Source: an uncultured Oscillospiraceae bacterium (GTDB lineage: Bacteria > Bacillota > Clostridia > Oscillospirales > Acutalibacteraceae). From it: 12,144 bases of DNA. How positions within the stretch are numbered: position 1 is the first letter of the stretch; each line of letters starts with the position of its first letter. The stretch covers positions 1 to 12,144 of the forward strand of contig URGA01000058.1 of assembly GCA_900547275.1 (NCBI GenBank), in the 5' to 3' direction. Below are positions 5,931-12,144 of the stretch, one piece after another. The notes beneath the pieces were generated by a model. It had not been told where the DNA came from. It saw only the letters and a list, made by a program, of their open reading frames with translations, and searched no databases. The position numbers were made by a program, and so were the translations under genes.

Positions 5931-7010
5931 TTATTCGCCGTCGTGCTGGGCGCTGAGTTTGGCCGCGGTGTCCGCCGTTATCAGCGCGTCTATCAGTTCG
6001 TCAAGGTCGCCGTTTAATATTTGTTCCAGCTTGTAAAGAGTAAGATTTATCCTGTGGTCGGAAACACGCCCCTGGGGATAGTTGTATGTTCTTATTCTCT
6101 CGCTTCGGTCGCCTGTGCCGACCTGACTCTTGCGCTCGCCCGCTATTTTTGCGTCGTGCTTCGCTTTTTCCGCGTCGTAAAGCCTTGCGCGAAGTACTTT
6201 AAGCGCTTTTTCCTTGTTTTTGTGCTGGCTTCGTTCGTCCTGGCATTCAACCACCGTTCCCGTGGGAATATGGGTTATGCGTATCGCCGAGGACGTTTTA
6301 TTGATATGCTGGCCGCCTGCTCCCGATGAGCGGAAAGTGTCTATTTGAAGATCCTTTGGGTTAAGTTCAAAGTCAACTTCCTCCGCTTCAGGCAAAACTG
6401 CAACGGTAACTGTGGAGGTGTGTATTCTTCCCTGGCTCTCCGTTTCGGGCACTCGCTGAACGCGGTGAACTCCTGATTCAAATTTAAATCTTGAATAAGC
6501 GCCGTCGCCTTCAATGGAAAAGCTGATTTCCTTGAAACCGCCGAGCCCCGTTTCGTTGGCGCCCAGCACTTCGCTTTTGAAGCCCTTTGCCTCGGCGTAC
6601 ATCGTGTACATTCTGTAAAGAACGCCTGCGAAAAGCGCCGATTCTTCGCCGCCGGCTCCGCCTCTTATTTCAATGATAACGTTTTTGTCGTCGTTGGGGT
6701 CTCTGGGCAGAAGCAGTATCTTCAGTTCTTCCTGAATTCTGTCCATATCCTCTTTGCTTGTTTTAAGCTGTTCCTGGGCCAGTTCTTCAAGTTCGCTGTC
6801 GCCGGAACTTTCTTCCAGCAGCGACTGGGCGTCCTCGTAGGCCGCCGCGGCGGCTTTGTATTCGCGGAATTTTTCAGTCACCGGGGTGAGCTGTTTTAAT
6901 TCCTTCATCAGTTTTGTGTATTGTTCAATGTCTGAGGCAACGTCGCTTCTGCAAAGCATTTCGTTTACCTCGTCATATCTTTTTTCAACTTCTGTCAATT
7001 TGTCAAACAT
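5931..7010 (-). CDS. prfA: Peptide chain release factor 1
   Basis: Class-I release factor that reads UAA and UAG and triggers peptidyl-tRNA hydrolysis on the ribosome. 359 residues, the normal length. An N-terminal coiled-coil domain (1-100) precedes the PCRF core with RGGAGGEES (116-124). The stop-codon-reading PxT loop is PET (188-190) in HRVQRVPETESQGR, the form also seen in Bacillus RF1. The catalytic GGQ is at 232-234 in SSGAGGQHINKT. The PxT motif (rather than SPF) separates it from RF2. The start ATG 7010 has GGAAAGGA at 7018-7025. It is the second gene of the operon, 50 bp after the DUF951 gene. The methyltransferase gene prmC, often next to prfA in Firmicutes, is not here. Confidence 0.97.
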   Translation of the reverse strand: MFDKLTEVEKRYDEVNEMLCRSDVASDIEQYTKLMKELKQLTPVTEKFREYKAAAAAYEDAQSLLEESSGDSELEELAQEQLKTSKEDMDRIQEELKILLLPRDPNDDKNVIIEIRGGAGGEESALFAGVLYRMYTMYAEAKGFKSEVLGANETGLGGFKEISFSIEGDGAYSRFKFESGVHRVQRVPETESQGRIHTSTVTVAVLPEAEEVDFELNPKDLQIDTFRSSGAGGQHINKTSSAIRITHIPTGTVVECQDERSQHKNKEKALKVLRARLYDAEKAKHDAKIAGERKSQVGTGDRSERIRTYNYPQGRVSDHRINLTLYKLEQILNGDLDELIDALITADTAAKLSAQHDGE

Positions 7011-7060
7011 GGTATTATCCTTTCCGTAAATCCTTTTTTAAGTCATAAAAAGGCGGTGCG

Positions 7061-7243
7061 CTAAAGCGCGTCTTTTACGGATTTAATGCTTTTTTCAGCC
7101 TTGGTGCGGGGAATGAGAACTTCTCTGCCGCATTTTGTGCATTTTAGCTTGTAGTCTACCCCGAGACGGGTTATCTCAAAAGCGCTGCATCCGCAGGGAT
7201 GCGGCTTTTTCATTATAACAATGTCATGTAAATGCAGTTCCAT
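7061..7243 (-). CDS. DUF951 small zinc-ribbon-like protein (YyzM type)
   Basis: A 60-residue protein matching the DUF951 pattern: an N-terminal LHDIVIMKKPHPCG strand region followed by a CTKCG knuckle. C17, C19, C35 and C38 could bind zinc; an IPRTK motif (44-48) near the end is typical. Molecular function is not established; the charged small fold suggests nucleic-acid or ribosome association, which is inference. ATG 7243 is preferred over the in-frame TTG at 7264 because AGGGTGA lies just upstream of the ATG. It is the first gene of the prfA operon, about 38 nt downstream of the predicted transcription start. Confidence 0.85.
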   Translation of the reverse strand: MELHLHDIVIMKKPHPCGCSAFEITRLGVDYKLKCTKCGREVLIPRTKAEKSIKSVKDAL

Positions 7244-7287
7244 GTTTTCACCCTGTTTTCGCAAAAATTCTTCTTAACCGATTATAT

Positions 7288-7316
7288 AGTATAGCATTAT
7301 TTGATGAGGTTTACAA
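7288..7316 (-). promoter_or_regulatory. Sigma-A promoter of the DUF951-prfA operon
   Basis: On the minus strand, TTGTAA (7311-7316), a 17-bp spacer and TATACT (7288-7293) with an upstream TGC making an extended -10. The predicted start is near 7281, giving a leader of about 38 nt. I see no riboswitch or attenuator in so short a leader. Confidence 0.65.
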
Positions 7317-7380
7317 CATATCTGAGGCTTTATCATCATATAAATGAATTACCGAAAAAGTAAAAAAGAAGAGTGATGTT

Positions 7381-8331
7381 ATGATTTTTTATCCGGAGGG
7401 GAAAAACGAAGAGTATTGCAGAACGTTTGAAACGCCTCAGGAACTGAAAAACGCAATGATGAACGATGAAATTATCGAAAGCAGAGTGCTTCTGTGCGAC
7501 AGGGAGCATAATCTCCATGTTGATTTGGGAGCGATGCGCGGAATTATTCCCAGAGAAGAGGGAGCCGTGGGCATTGAGGACGGAAGCGTTCGTGATATTG
7601 CGCTTATCTCAAAGGTAAACAAAAAGGTGTGCTTTTTTGTTCTGGGATTTAAGCGTGACCCTTACGGCACAACAACGGCAATTCTTTCCCGCCGCGCTGT
7701 TCAGATACGCTGTATCAGCGAGTTTTTGGATAATTTGCAGGTGGGCGATATTATTGACGCAAGAGTTACCCATCTTGAAAAGTTCGGAGCTTTTATTGAC
7801 ATCGGAGCCGGGATAAACGCCCTTATTCCGATAGATATGCTGTCGGTCAGCCGAATTGACCACCCCAGGTGCCGACTTTGGGAGGGCGAGGATATTAAAG
7901 TTGTCCTGCGCCGAAGAGAGGAAAACAAACTTACTTTCTCGCTAAAGGAACTTCTGGGAACCTGGGAGGAAAACGCGGCTCTCTTTTCGCCGGGGGAAAC
8001 GGTGACGGGCATCGTAAGAAGCGTGGAAAGTTACGGCGTTTTCGTTGAACTTGCTCCAAATCTTGCGGGACTGGCGGAGCCCTGCGACAATCTTTACGAG
8101 GGTCAGCAGGTGGCGGTTTACGTTAAGTCCGTTATTCCGTCTAAAATGAAGATAAAACTTGTAATTGTTGAAGCCTTTGACGAAACTGCCAAGCCGTCTG
8201 CGCTGACTTATTTTTATAACAGGGACCATATGGATTTCTGGCAGTATTCTACCCCCGAAAGCCCTAAAGAGGTATTTACGGATTTTACTGCTTCTGATGA
8301 ACCTGACGGCGAAAATTCAATATCTACATAA
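7381..8331 (+). CDS. Protein with three S1 RNA-binding domains
   Basis: A 316-residue S1-repeat protein related to ribosomal protein S1, which binds single-stranded RNA. Three OB-fold units are visible: a divergent one at about 30-105 (LHVDLGAMRGIIPREE), a clear one at 121-190 (VGDIIDARVTHLEKFGAFIDIGAG, INALIP, KLTFSLKELLGTW) and a third at 204-263 (PGETVTGIVRSVESYGVFVEL, LAGLAEP). The C-terminal 50 residues have no recognised domain; they are acidic and include an aromatic DHMDFWQYS segment. It is shorter than the four-to-six-repeat S1 of proteobacteria. The start ATG 7381 has a weak purine-rich site (AGAAGAG, 7367-7373). It is monocistronic with its own terminator and divergent from the prfA operon. 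It may act as the organism's S1-like protein or as an RNA-binding regulator; which one cannot be told. Confidence 0.88.
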   Translation: MIFYPEGKNEEYCRTFETPQELKNAMMNDEIIESRVLLCDREHNLHVDLGAMRGIIPREEGAVGIEDGSVRDIALISKVNKKVCFFVLGFKRDPYGTTTAILSRRAVQIRCISEFLDNLQVGDIIDARVTHLEKFGAFIDIGAGINALIPIDMLSVSRIDHPRCRLWEGEDIKVVLRRREENKLTFSLKELLGTWEENAALFSPGETVTGIVRSVESYGVFVELAPNLAGLAEPCDNLYEGQQVAVYVKSVIPSKMKIKLVIVEAFDETAKPSALTYFYNRDHMDFWQYSTPESPKEVFTDFTASDEPDGENSIST

Positions 8332-8336
8332 AAAGC

Positions 8337-8363
8337 AAAGCCGATACACTTAGTATCGGCTTT
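8337..8363. terminator. Bidirectional Rho-independent terminator
   Basis: Perfect 11-bp stem AAAGCCGATAC / GTATCGGCTTT around ACTTA, followed by TT on the plus strand and A-rich DNA on the left flank, which gives T residues on the minus strand. It lies between the convergent S1-domain gene and the helicase-loader gene. Confidence 0.92.
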
Positions 8364-8367
8364 TTGT

Positions 8368-9342
8368 TTATTTAATATATCTAATGTCGTTGCCCAGCAG
8401 AACGAGAGCGGAGTATTCCCCGGCAATTCTTGAGGTGATGCGCTGGTCGTACTTTTCGGAAAGTTCCTGAAAATCAAAATTAGTGTTGATTATCGTTGGG
8501 CGCTTTGACAAAATTCTTGTGTTGATAATATTGTAAAGGCAGGCAACCGTGTATGCCCCGGTGTATTCTGTGCCCAGATCGTCAATGATAAGCAGATCAG
8601 TGTGGAGAACGTCGTTTTCGCTGTAGCGCAGATTGTCAGTTCTGCCGAAATTCTCGTTTTGCAAATCGGACAGCAGGTTGTAGGCGGTGCCGTAAACAAC
8701 GCTGAACCCTCTGTTTATCGCAACGTTTGCAATGGCAAGGGAAAGATGAGTTTTGCCCAGCCCCGTCATGCCCATGAGGATAAGGTTTGCCGGCTTGCCT
8801 ACGGTAAATCCCGTTGCGTAGCGGCGGCACGCTTCAACTATTTTCTGCGCCTTTGCTCTGGGAGAAATTCCCTCAGGGGTGCTGTCGTCGGGATAATAAT
8901 TAACGTCAAATGTATCAAAAGTGCATTCGTCCAGCGGAGCGATGCGCCTTATCTCGTTTCTCTGAATTTCCTTGAGCAGTTCTCTGTGGCAGGTGCATAC
9001 CCTGTCGCCGATAAATCCCGTGTCCTTGCAGGCGGGGCAGGTGTAGTGTATCTGGAGCGCGTCCTCCGAATAACCGTGAGCCTTCAGCAGTTCCTTTTTC
9101 TTCTGCTGGAGTTTCTGGCTCAGTTTCTGGAGCCTTTCAATGTCTGCCTTTTTGTCGTCTGAATACAAAAAAGTTTTTGATATTGAGTAGCCCACCTGGG
9201 AGAGCTGATTTTTTATATCAATAAGTTCCGGCACCGCTTCGCTTATTTCTTCAAAGGCACGGTCCGCCTCTATATTCGCTTTTTCCCTGCGCTTTTCCAG
9301 CGCGTTTATCGCTTTCTGGTATATTGATACTTTGTAAGCCAC
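8368..9342 (-). CDS. DnaC/DnaI-type replicative helicase loader (AAA+ ATPase)
   Basis: AAA+ ATPase expected to deliver the replicative helicase to DNA together with DnaD. 324 residues. The N-terminal 95 residues are helical and probably helicase-binding, with coiled-coil character at 62-88. A cysteine cluster CPAC (102-105) and CTC (116-118) resembles the zinc-binding part of DnaI. The ATPase has Walker A GMTGLGKT (191-198), Walker B LLIIDD (250-255), the sensor-1 region IINTN (284-288) and RITSR with R305 as arginine finger. The start is GTG 9342 with AGGAG nine nt upstream. That AGGAG includes part of the dnaD stop codon TAG, so the two are tightly coupled. IstB transposase helpers share the ATPase, but the zinc cluster, length and dnaD neighbour argue for the chromosomal loader. 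Confidence 0.92.
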   Translation of the reverse strand: MAYKVSIYQKAINALEKRREKANIEADRAFEEISEAVPELIDIKNQLSQVGYSISKTFLYSDDKKADIERLQKLSQKLQQKKKELLKAHGYSEDALQIHYTCPACKDTGFIGDRVCTCHRELLKEIQRNEIRRIAPLDECTFDTFDVNYYPDDSTPEGISPRAKAQKIVEACRRYATGFTVGKPANLILMGMTGLGKTHLSLAIANVAINRGFSVVYGTAYNLLSDLQNENFGRTDNLRYSENDVLHTDLLIIDDLGTEYTGAYTVACLYNIINTRILSKRPTIINTNFDFQELSEKYDQRITSRIAGEYSALVLLGNDIRYIK

Positions 9343-9354
9343 TTACTGCATCTC

Positions 9355-10386
9355 CTAAAATTTGATGTCCGTGTTGTTCATGGTGTCGTTTATGATTTTG
9401 TTCATGTCGTAAGACGGTTCGCCGTGGAGCTTGCCGCCTTTTTCGCTCTTTTTGCGGGAGTTAAAGTTTTCCTGCTGTTTCTGCGCCTGAGCCGGGGTGG
9501 TTACACCCTCCTTTTTCCATCGGCGCAAAACAGAGTCCATATATTTAAGCGACGGCTTGTCCGCGTTTTCTTTCATTATATCGCTGGCAAGCATTATCAT
9601 TTCGTCTGAAAAATCATTTTTCCACCCTGCCACCATTTCCCTCTGCTTCATGGTGGGGGAGCGGTGGCGGATGCCGGTCATCGCAATAACTTCATCCCAG
9701 GTCTTGTCGGTTGAGGCAAGGTAAAGCAGTTTTTCGTCTGCGTCGGCGATAGTCTGAACTCCGTCCTCCGCCCAGGAGTTTGCCATTTTGTTGATATATG
9801 CAATGCTTATCGAGCGTCCCTTTTCCTTTTCGCTTCGGTAATAGCCCAGAAGCATTAGGATAACTTCTGCTGTTAGCCCGTAGTATATCGTCATGTTTAC
9901 CAGCATTTCCTGCTCCGCAAAGCTGATAGTCCTGCCCAGAACCACCTGGGCTTCAGACAAAAGCATATCCAGCTTTTTGTTTTCCCTGCAAAGCGCGACA
10001 ACGTCTTTCGGGGTTAACCTCGGAGCGGGAAGCGGCTCTTTCTTTTCCAAGACAGGGGCGGTGGGCATCGGCTTTTCGGGAGCGGGGGCGCTTTCGGTTT
10101 TTACCTCTTTTGCTTTTTTCGGCGCGGGCTGTTCGCCCTCTGCGTCTGAAACAAGAACACCCTCTTCCAGCCAAAAACTCATTATCTCCTCTGCGTCGGC
10201 GCAGGGAATGCCCAGTTTTGCCGCTATCTCTGATGAGGTGGCTTTGCCGCCGTTTCGCAAAACAAGCAGAAGCGCTTTTATCTGGTATTCACTTGCAAGT
10301 TTAAGATAACGGTCAACGATACCGGTGGGCACGTTGAATATTCCGTCGTTCCAGATATCGCCGAAAGGCGGCGCTGAATAAAGCAT
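9355..10386 (-). CDS. dnaD: DnaD-domain replication initiation protein
   Basis: Primosomal protein thought to act with DnaA/DnaB-type factors to remodel DNA and recruit the helicase loader. 343 residues. Residues 15-82 form a winged-helix DnaD N-terminal domain (YQIKALLLVLRNGGKATSSEIAAKLGI region). A Pro/Lys/Glu-rich linker (86-123) follows. Two consecutive DnaD C-terminal (DDBH2) repeats lie at 130-210 and 215-295, each ending in the diagnostic YxxxIxxxW-like motif: YINKMANSW (197-205) and YMDSVLRRW (282-290). Bacillus DnaD has one such repeat and DnaB two, so the architecture is DnaB/DnaD-hybrid-like, common in Clostridia. The start ATG 10386 has AGAGGT just upstream. First gene of a two-gene operon with the loader. 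Confidence 0.93.
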   Translation of the reverse strand: MLYSAPPFGDIWNDGIFNVPTGIVDRYLKLASEYQIKALLLVLRNGGKATSSEIAAKLGIPCADAEEIMSFWLEEGVLVSDAEGEQPAPKKAKEVKTESAPAPEKPMPTAPVLEKKEPLPAPRLTPKDVVALCRENKKLDMLLSEAQVVLGRTISFAEQEMLVNMTIYYGLTAEVILMLLGYYRSEKEKGRSISIAYINKMANSWAEDGVQTIADADEKLLYLASTDKTWDEVIAMTGIRHRSPTMKQREMVAGWKNDFSDEMIMLASDIMKENADKPSLKYMDSVLRRWKKEGVTTPAQAQKQQENFNSRKKSEKGGKLHGEPSYDMNKIINDTMNNTDIKF

Positions 10387-10429
10387 GTTCTAACCTCTTT
10401 TGCGTAAATAAATCTAAAGTGTGTATTTC

Positions 10430-10458
10430 ATTTTAGCAAATCAAAATCAATATGTAAA
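10430..10458 (-). promoter_or_regulatory. Sigma-A promoter of the dnaD-loader operon
   Basis: On the minus strand, TTTACA (10453-10458), a 17-bp spacer and TAAAAT (10430-10435) with upstream TGC as extended -10. Transcription would start near 10423, giving a leader of about 37 nt. Confidence 0.65.
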
Positions 10459-10522
10459 TACGCAAATATTACAAAATCCGTATATCGGTACGCTGACTTT
10501 AGGGGATAACGGTAAAAAACAC

Positions 10523-10551
10523 TTGACAAAACGTGCGCTTGCCTTTATAAT
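10523..10551 (+). promoter_or_regulatory. Consensus sigma-A promoter of tRNA-Gly
   Basis: A perfect TTGACA (10523-10528), a 17-bp spacer and a perfect TATAAT (10546-10551), as expected for a strongly expressed stable RNA gene. The predicted start lies about 7-8 nt before the tRNA 5' end. Confidence 0.92.
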
Positions 10552-10565
10552 TACATTTACAGTTT

Positions 10566-10641
10566 GCGGATTTAGCTCATCCGGTAGAGCGCCACCTTGC
10601 CAAGGTGGAGGTAGCGAGTTCGAGTCTCGTAATCCGCTCCA
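10566..10641 (+). tRNA. tRNA-Gly (anticodon GCC)
   Basis: A 76-nt cloverleaf. The acceptor stem GCGGATT pairs with AATCCGC (10631-10637), with discriminator T and an encoded CCA (10639-10641). The anticodon stem CCACC/GGTGG (10592-10596, 10604-10608) encloses the loop TTGCCAA with anticodon GCC at 10599-10601, which decodes GGC and GGU. The T arm carries TTCGAGT. U73 fits bacterial glycine tRNAs. Confidence 0.97.
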
Positions 10642-10643
10642 GA

Positions 10644-10680
10644 AAAAGCCTGAACAAAAAGTTCGGGCTTTTATTTTTTT
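10644..10680 (+). terminator. Rho-independent terminator of tRNA-Gly
   Basis: Stem GCCTGAAC (10648-10655) / GTTCGGGC (10661-10668) with one T-G wobble and an AAAAA loop. It is flanked by A-run and T-run sequence and followed by TTTTATTTTTTT. It begins immediately after the tRNA CCA end. Confidence 0.9.
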
Positions 10681-10731
10681 ACTTTTTTCGCCAAGCACGT
10701 GTAGGCTGTTTTTTATAATGCTTTCTTTTTC

Positions 10732-10759
10732 GGCGCGGGAGTTTTCCGCGCTGTTTTTT
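10732..10759 (+). terminator. Second Rho-independent-type terminator after tRNA-Gly
   Basis: Stem GGCGCGG (10732-10738) / CCGCGCT (10746-10752) with a GAGTTTT loop, then G and six T residues. No gene or clear promoter lies between it and the first terminator, so it is either a backup for the strong tRNA promoter that shields the regulator gene, or the end of a short unannotated RNA. Confidence 0.65.
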
Positions 10760-10764
10760 ATTGC

Positions 10765-10793
10765 TTGCGCAAAATCCGCCGCTGTGTTATATT
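10765..10793 (+). promoter_or_regulatory. Candidate promoter of the two-component operon
   Basis: TTGCGC (10765-10770), a 17-bp spacer and TATATT (10788-10793) preceded by TGT (extended -10), which gives a leader of about 68 nt. A perfect TATAAT at 10836-10841 nearer the gene is an alternative -10, but its -35 region is poor. Confidence 0.45.
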
Positions 10794-10867
10794 CAAAAGA
10801 GGATTATCTTTAATTTTATTTTAATTTTTTCTGATTATAATATATTTCAAAGACTGGAGGTGGCTTT

Positions 10868-11542
10868 ATGAGAATTCTTATAGCCGAGGATGAGCGGGAT
10901 TTAAACGATATTCTAAGGCGAAAAATGGAAGTTGAGGGTTATTCCGCCGACTGCTGTTTTGACGGCGAAGACGCGTTGTTTTATATGAACCAGGCGGAGT
11001 ATGACGCTGTAATAATGGACGTCATGATGCCGAAAATGGACGGCTTTGAGGCTGTAAGGCGTTACCGCGAGGGCGGAGGAAAAGCGCCGGTTTTGTTCCT
11101 TACCGCCAGAGACGCTGTTGAGGACAGGGTGCGAGGTCTTGATCTCGGCGCCAACGATTATCTTGTAAAGCCTTTTTCTTTTGCGGAACTTATGGCGAGA
11201 ATACGGGCAATGACAAGAAGCTTTGCAGGCACGGTGAGCAATGTCTATACCCTTGCGGATCTTACGGTAGATACCGCCGCCAAGCGCGTTACCCGTTCGG
11301 GCAGACAGATAAAACTTTCCGCCAGGGAGTTTTCACTGCTGGAGTATCTTATCCGCAACGCAGGCAAGGTGCTTTCAAGAGAACAGATAGAAAATAATCT
11401 TTATAATTTTGACTATGAAGGCGGCACAAACGTAGTAGACGTCTATATCCGCTATCTTCGCAAGAAACTTGACGACGGATTTGAAAAGAAACTTATCCAT
11501 ACTGTCAGAGGAAGCGGCTACGTGCTTCGGGAGGAAGAATGA
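10868..11542 (+). CDS. OmpR/PhoB-family response regulator
   Basis: Cytoplasmic DNA-binding regulator, phosphorylated by the sensor kinase encoded next. 224 residues. The receiver domain (1-118) has the acidic pair E7/D8, phospho-acceptor D51 in VIMDVMMPKMDG, T79 in FLTARD and K101 in LVKPF. The winged-helix domain (127-222) has REFSLLEYLIRNAGKVLSREQI and the recognition-helix region VVDVYIRYLRKKL, ending RGSGYVL. The start ATG 10868 has GGAGG at 10856-10860 with 7-nt spacing. The stop TGA overlaps the kinase ATG (ATGA), so translation is coupled. Targets cannot be inferred from this sequence. Confidence 0.96.
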   Translation: MRILIAEDERDLNDILRRKMEVEGYSADCCFDGEDALFYMNQAEYDAVIMDVMMPKMDGFEAVRRYREGGGKAPVLFLTARDAVEDRVRGLDLGANDYLVKPFSFAELMARIRAMTRSFAGTVSNVYTLADLTVDTAAKRVTRSGRQIKLSAREFSLLEYLIRNAGKVLSREQIENNLYNFDYEGGTNVVDVYIRYLRKKLDDGFEKKLIHTVRGSGYVLREEE

Positions 11543-12144
11543 AACCTGTTACTGTTAGGGCAAAAATAACGCTTTGGTTTTCCGCGTTGATAGCGGTAAT
11601 ATCAATAATGATGTTTGTGCTTATGCTGGTTATAAGCACTTCCGTTCTTCACAGCGACGTTAAAGAGGAACTTATCAATACCGTCAGCGCAAACACGGAA
11701 GAAATAGAATTTTTTACCGACCTTGAGATGAACGAGAGAGAAGCCGGCGACCAGTACGTTATGTATAACGGCGGTTATCTTGAAATAGACGACGATTATC
11801 TTGATGAATCGGACGGAGTTTTTACCGCTCTTTACGACAGCGAGGGAAATTTGCTTTACGGCCAGCGGATAAAAAACGCACCGCTTAATATTTCGTCTGA
11901 AATAGGAACATACCGTGCAGACGGCGAAAAGTATTATGTCTACTGCACAAAACTCAGCGGCTACGGGCTGGACGGACTTGTGCTCCAGGGCGTAGTAAAC
12001 GAAAACGCAAAGGAAACTACCCTTACGAGAATAACCAAACTTTCTCTGCTTTTACTGCCTCTGCTGGCTGTCTGCGCAATAGTCGGCGGCTACATTTTGG
12101 CGGGCAGACTTCTTCGCCCAAACCCTGTAATAAGCAAGTGCTTT
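11539..12144 (+). CDS. Sensor histidine kinase, N-terminal part (cut by window end)
   Basis: Membrane sensor paired with the preceding regulator. 202 codons are visible. TM1 is at about 10-33 (LWFSALIAVISIMMFVLML), the extracytoplasmic domain at about 38-165, and TM2 at about 166-188. The start of a HAMP linker follows (LLRP at 191-194). The dimerisation and kinase domains lie beyond the window. The sensor domain is strongly acidic, with a cluster LEIDDDYLDESDG at 81-93 followed by LYDSEGNLLYG, a layout I associate with VanS/CssS-like kinases of Clostridia. An acidic patch of this kind can bind cations or cationic peptides in PhoQ, but that is only analogy. The start is set by the ATGA overlap. 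Confidence 0.9.
   Translation, partial: MKPVTVRAKITLWFSALIAVISIMMFVLMLVISTSVLHSDVKEELINTVSANTEEIEFFTDLEMNEREAGDQYVMYNGGYLEIDDDYLDESDGVFTALYDSEGNLLYGQRIKNAPLNISSEIGTYRADGEKYYVYCTKLSGYGLDGLVLQGVVNENAKETTLTRITKLSLLLLPLLAVCAIVGGYILAGRLLRPNPVISKCF

Noticed and set aside
7244..7264. TTG start adding seven residues to the DUF951 protein
   Set aside because: AGGGTGA just upstream of ATG 7243 gives a better start, and DUF951 proteins begin near this residue.
7244..7380. Riboswitch or T-box leader before prfA operon or S1 gene
   Set aside because: Predicted leader on the minus side is about 38 nt, too short; no conserved riboswitch motif seen on either strand.
1..12144. CRISPR array, insertion sequence or prophage
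   Set aside because: No regularly spaced repeats, transposase, integrase or terminal inverted repeats; the IstB-like ATPase is explained by the dnaD neighbour as a helicase loader.

Overview
The window reads as chromosomal DNA of a spore-forming, low-to-moderate GC Firmicute, most likely a Clostridia member (Oscillospiraceae/Ruminococcaceae-like). The grounds are a SleB-type cortex hydrolase, a DnaD protein next to a DnaC/DnaI-type loader, a DUF951 protein beside prfA, a YwlC/Sua5-type protein, strong AGGAGG-like ribosome sites and sigma-A promoters with 17-bp spacers and TGn extended -10 boxes. Nothing points to a phage, transposon, CRISPR array or recent transfer: this is mostly housekeeping DNA with compact operons.

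Layout, left to right. (1) 1-740, minus: 3'-truncated 8-oxoguanine DNA glycosylase (OGG1 fold) with its promoter at 777-805. (2) 741-1140: a 400-bp AT-rich divergent spacer holding four same-direction DnaA-box-like 9-mers, several small palindromes and, next to the plus-strand genes, a sigma-G-like promoter. (3) 1141-2134, plus: a small tail-anchored protein and a SleB-like spore cortex lytic enzyme, ending at a bidirectional terminator (2149-2177). (4) 2218-7243, minus: one operon read from a promoter at 7288-7316, in the order DUF951 protein, prfA (release factor 1), a fused Sua5/TsaC + CoaE protein, an M18 aminopeptidase and a HAD phosphatase. (5) 7381-8331, plus: a protein with three S1 RNA-binding domains, ending at a second bidirectional terminator (8337-8363). 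(6) 8368-10386, minus: dnaD followed by a DnaC/DnaI-type helicase loader, read from a promoter at 10430-10458. (7) 10523-10680, plus: tRNA-Gly(GCC) with a consensus promoter and its own terminator. (8) 10732 to the end, plus: a terminator-like hairpin, then an OmpR-family response regulator and a sensor kinase cut off by the window end.

How the genes work together. The prfA operon groups translation functions (termination, t6A tRNA modification) with CoA synthesis and two small-molecule hydrolases. The fusion of threonylcarbamoyl-AMP synthase with dephospho-CoA kinase in one 522-codon reading frame is the most unusual feature here, and its CoaE P-loop carries Gly where Ser/Thr is expected. 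The dnaD and loader pair serve replicative helicase loading. The sleB pair looks like a forespore-expressed germination unit in which the usual partner YpeB is absent and a small membrane protein stands in the partner position. I see no strong evidence for a wholly new system; the fusion, the sleB pair and the DnaA-box-like cluster are the best leads.
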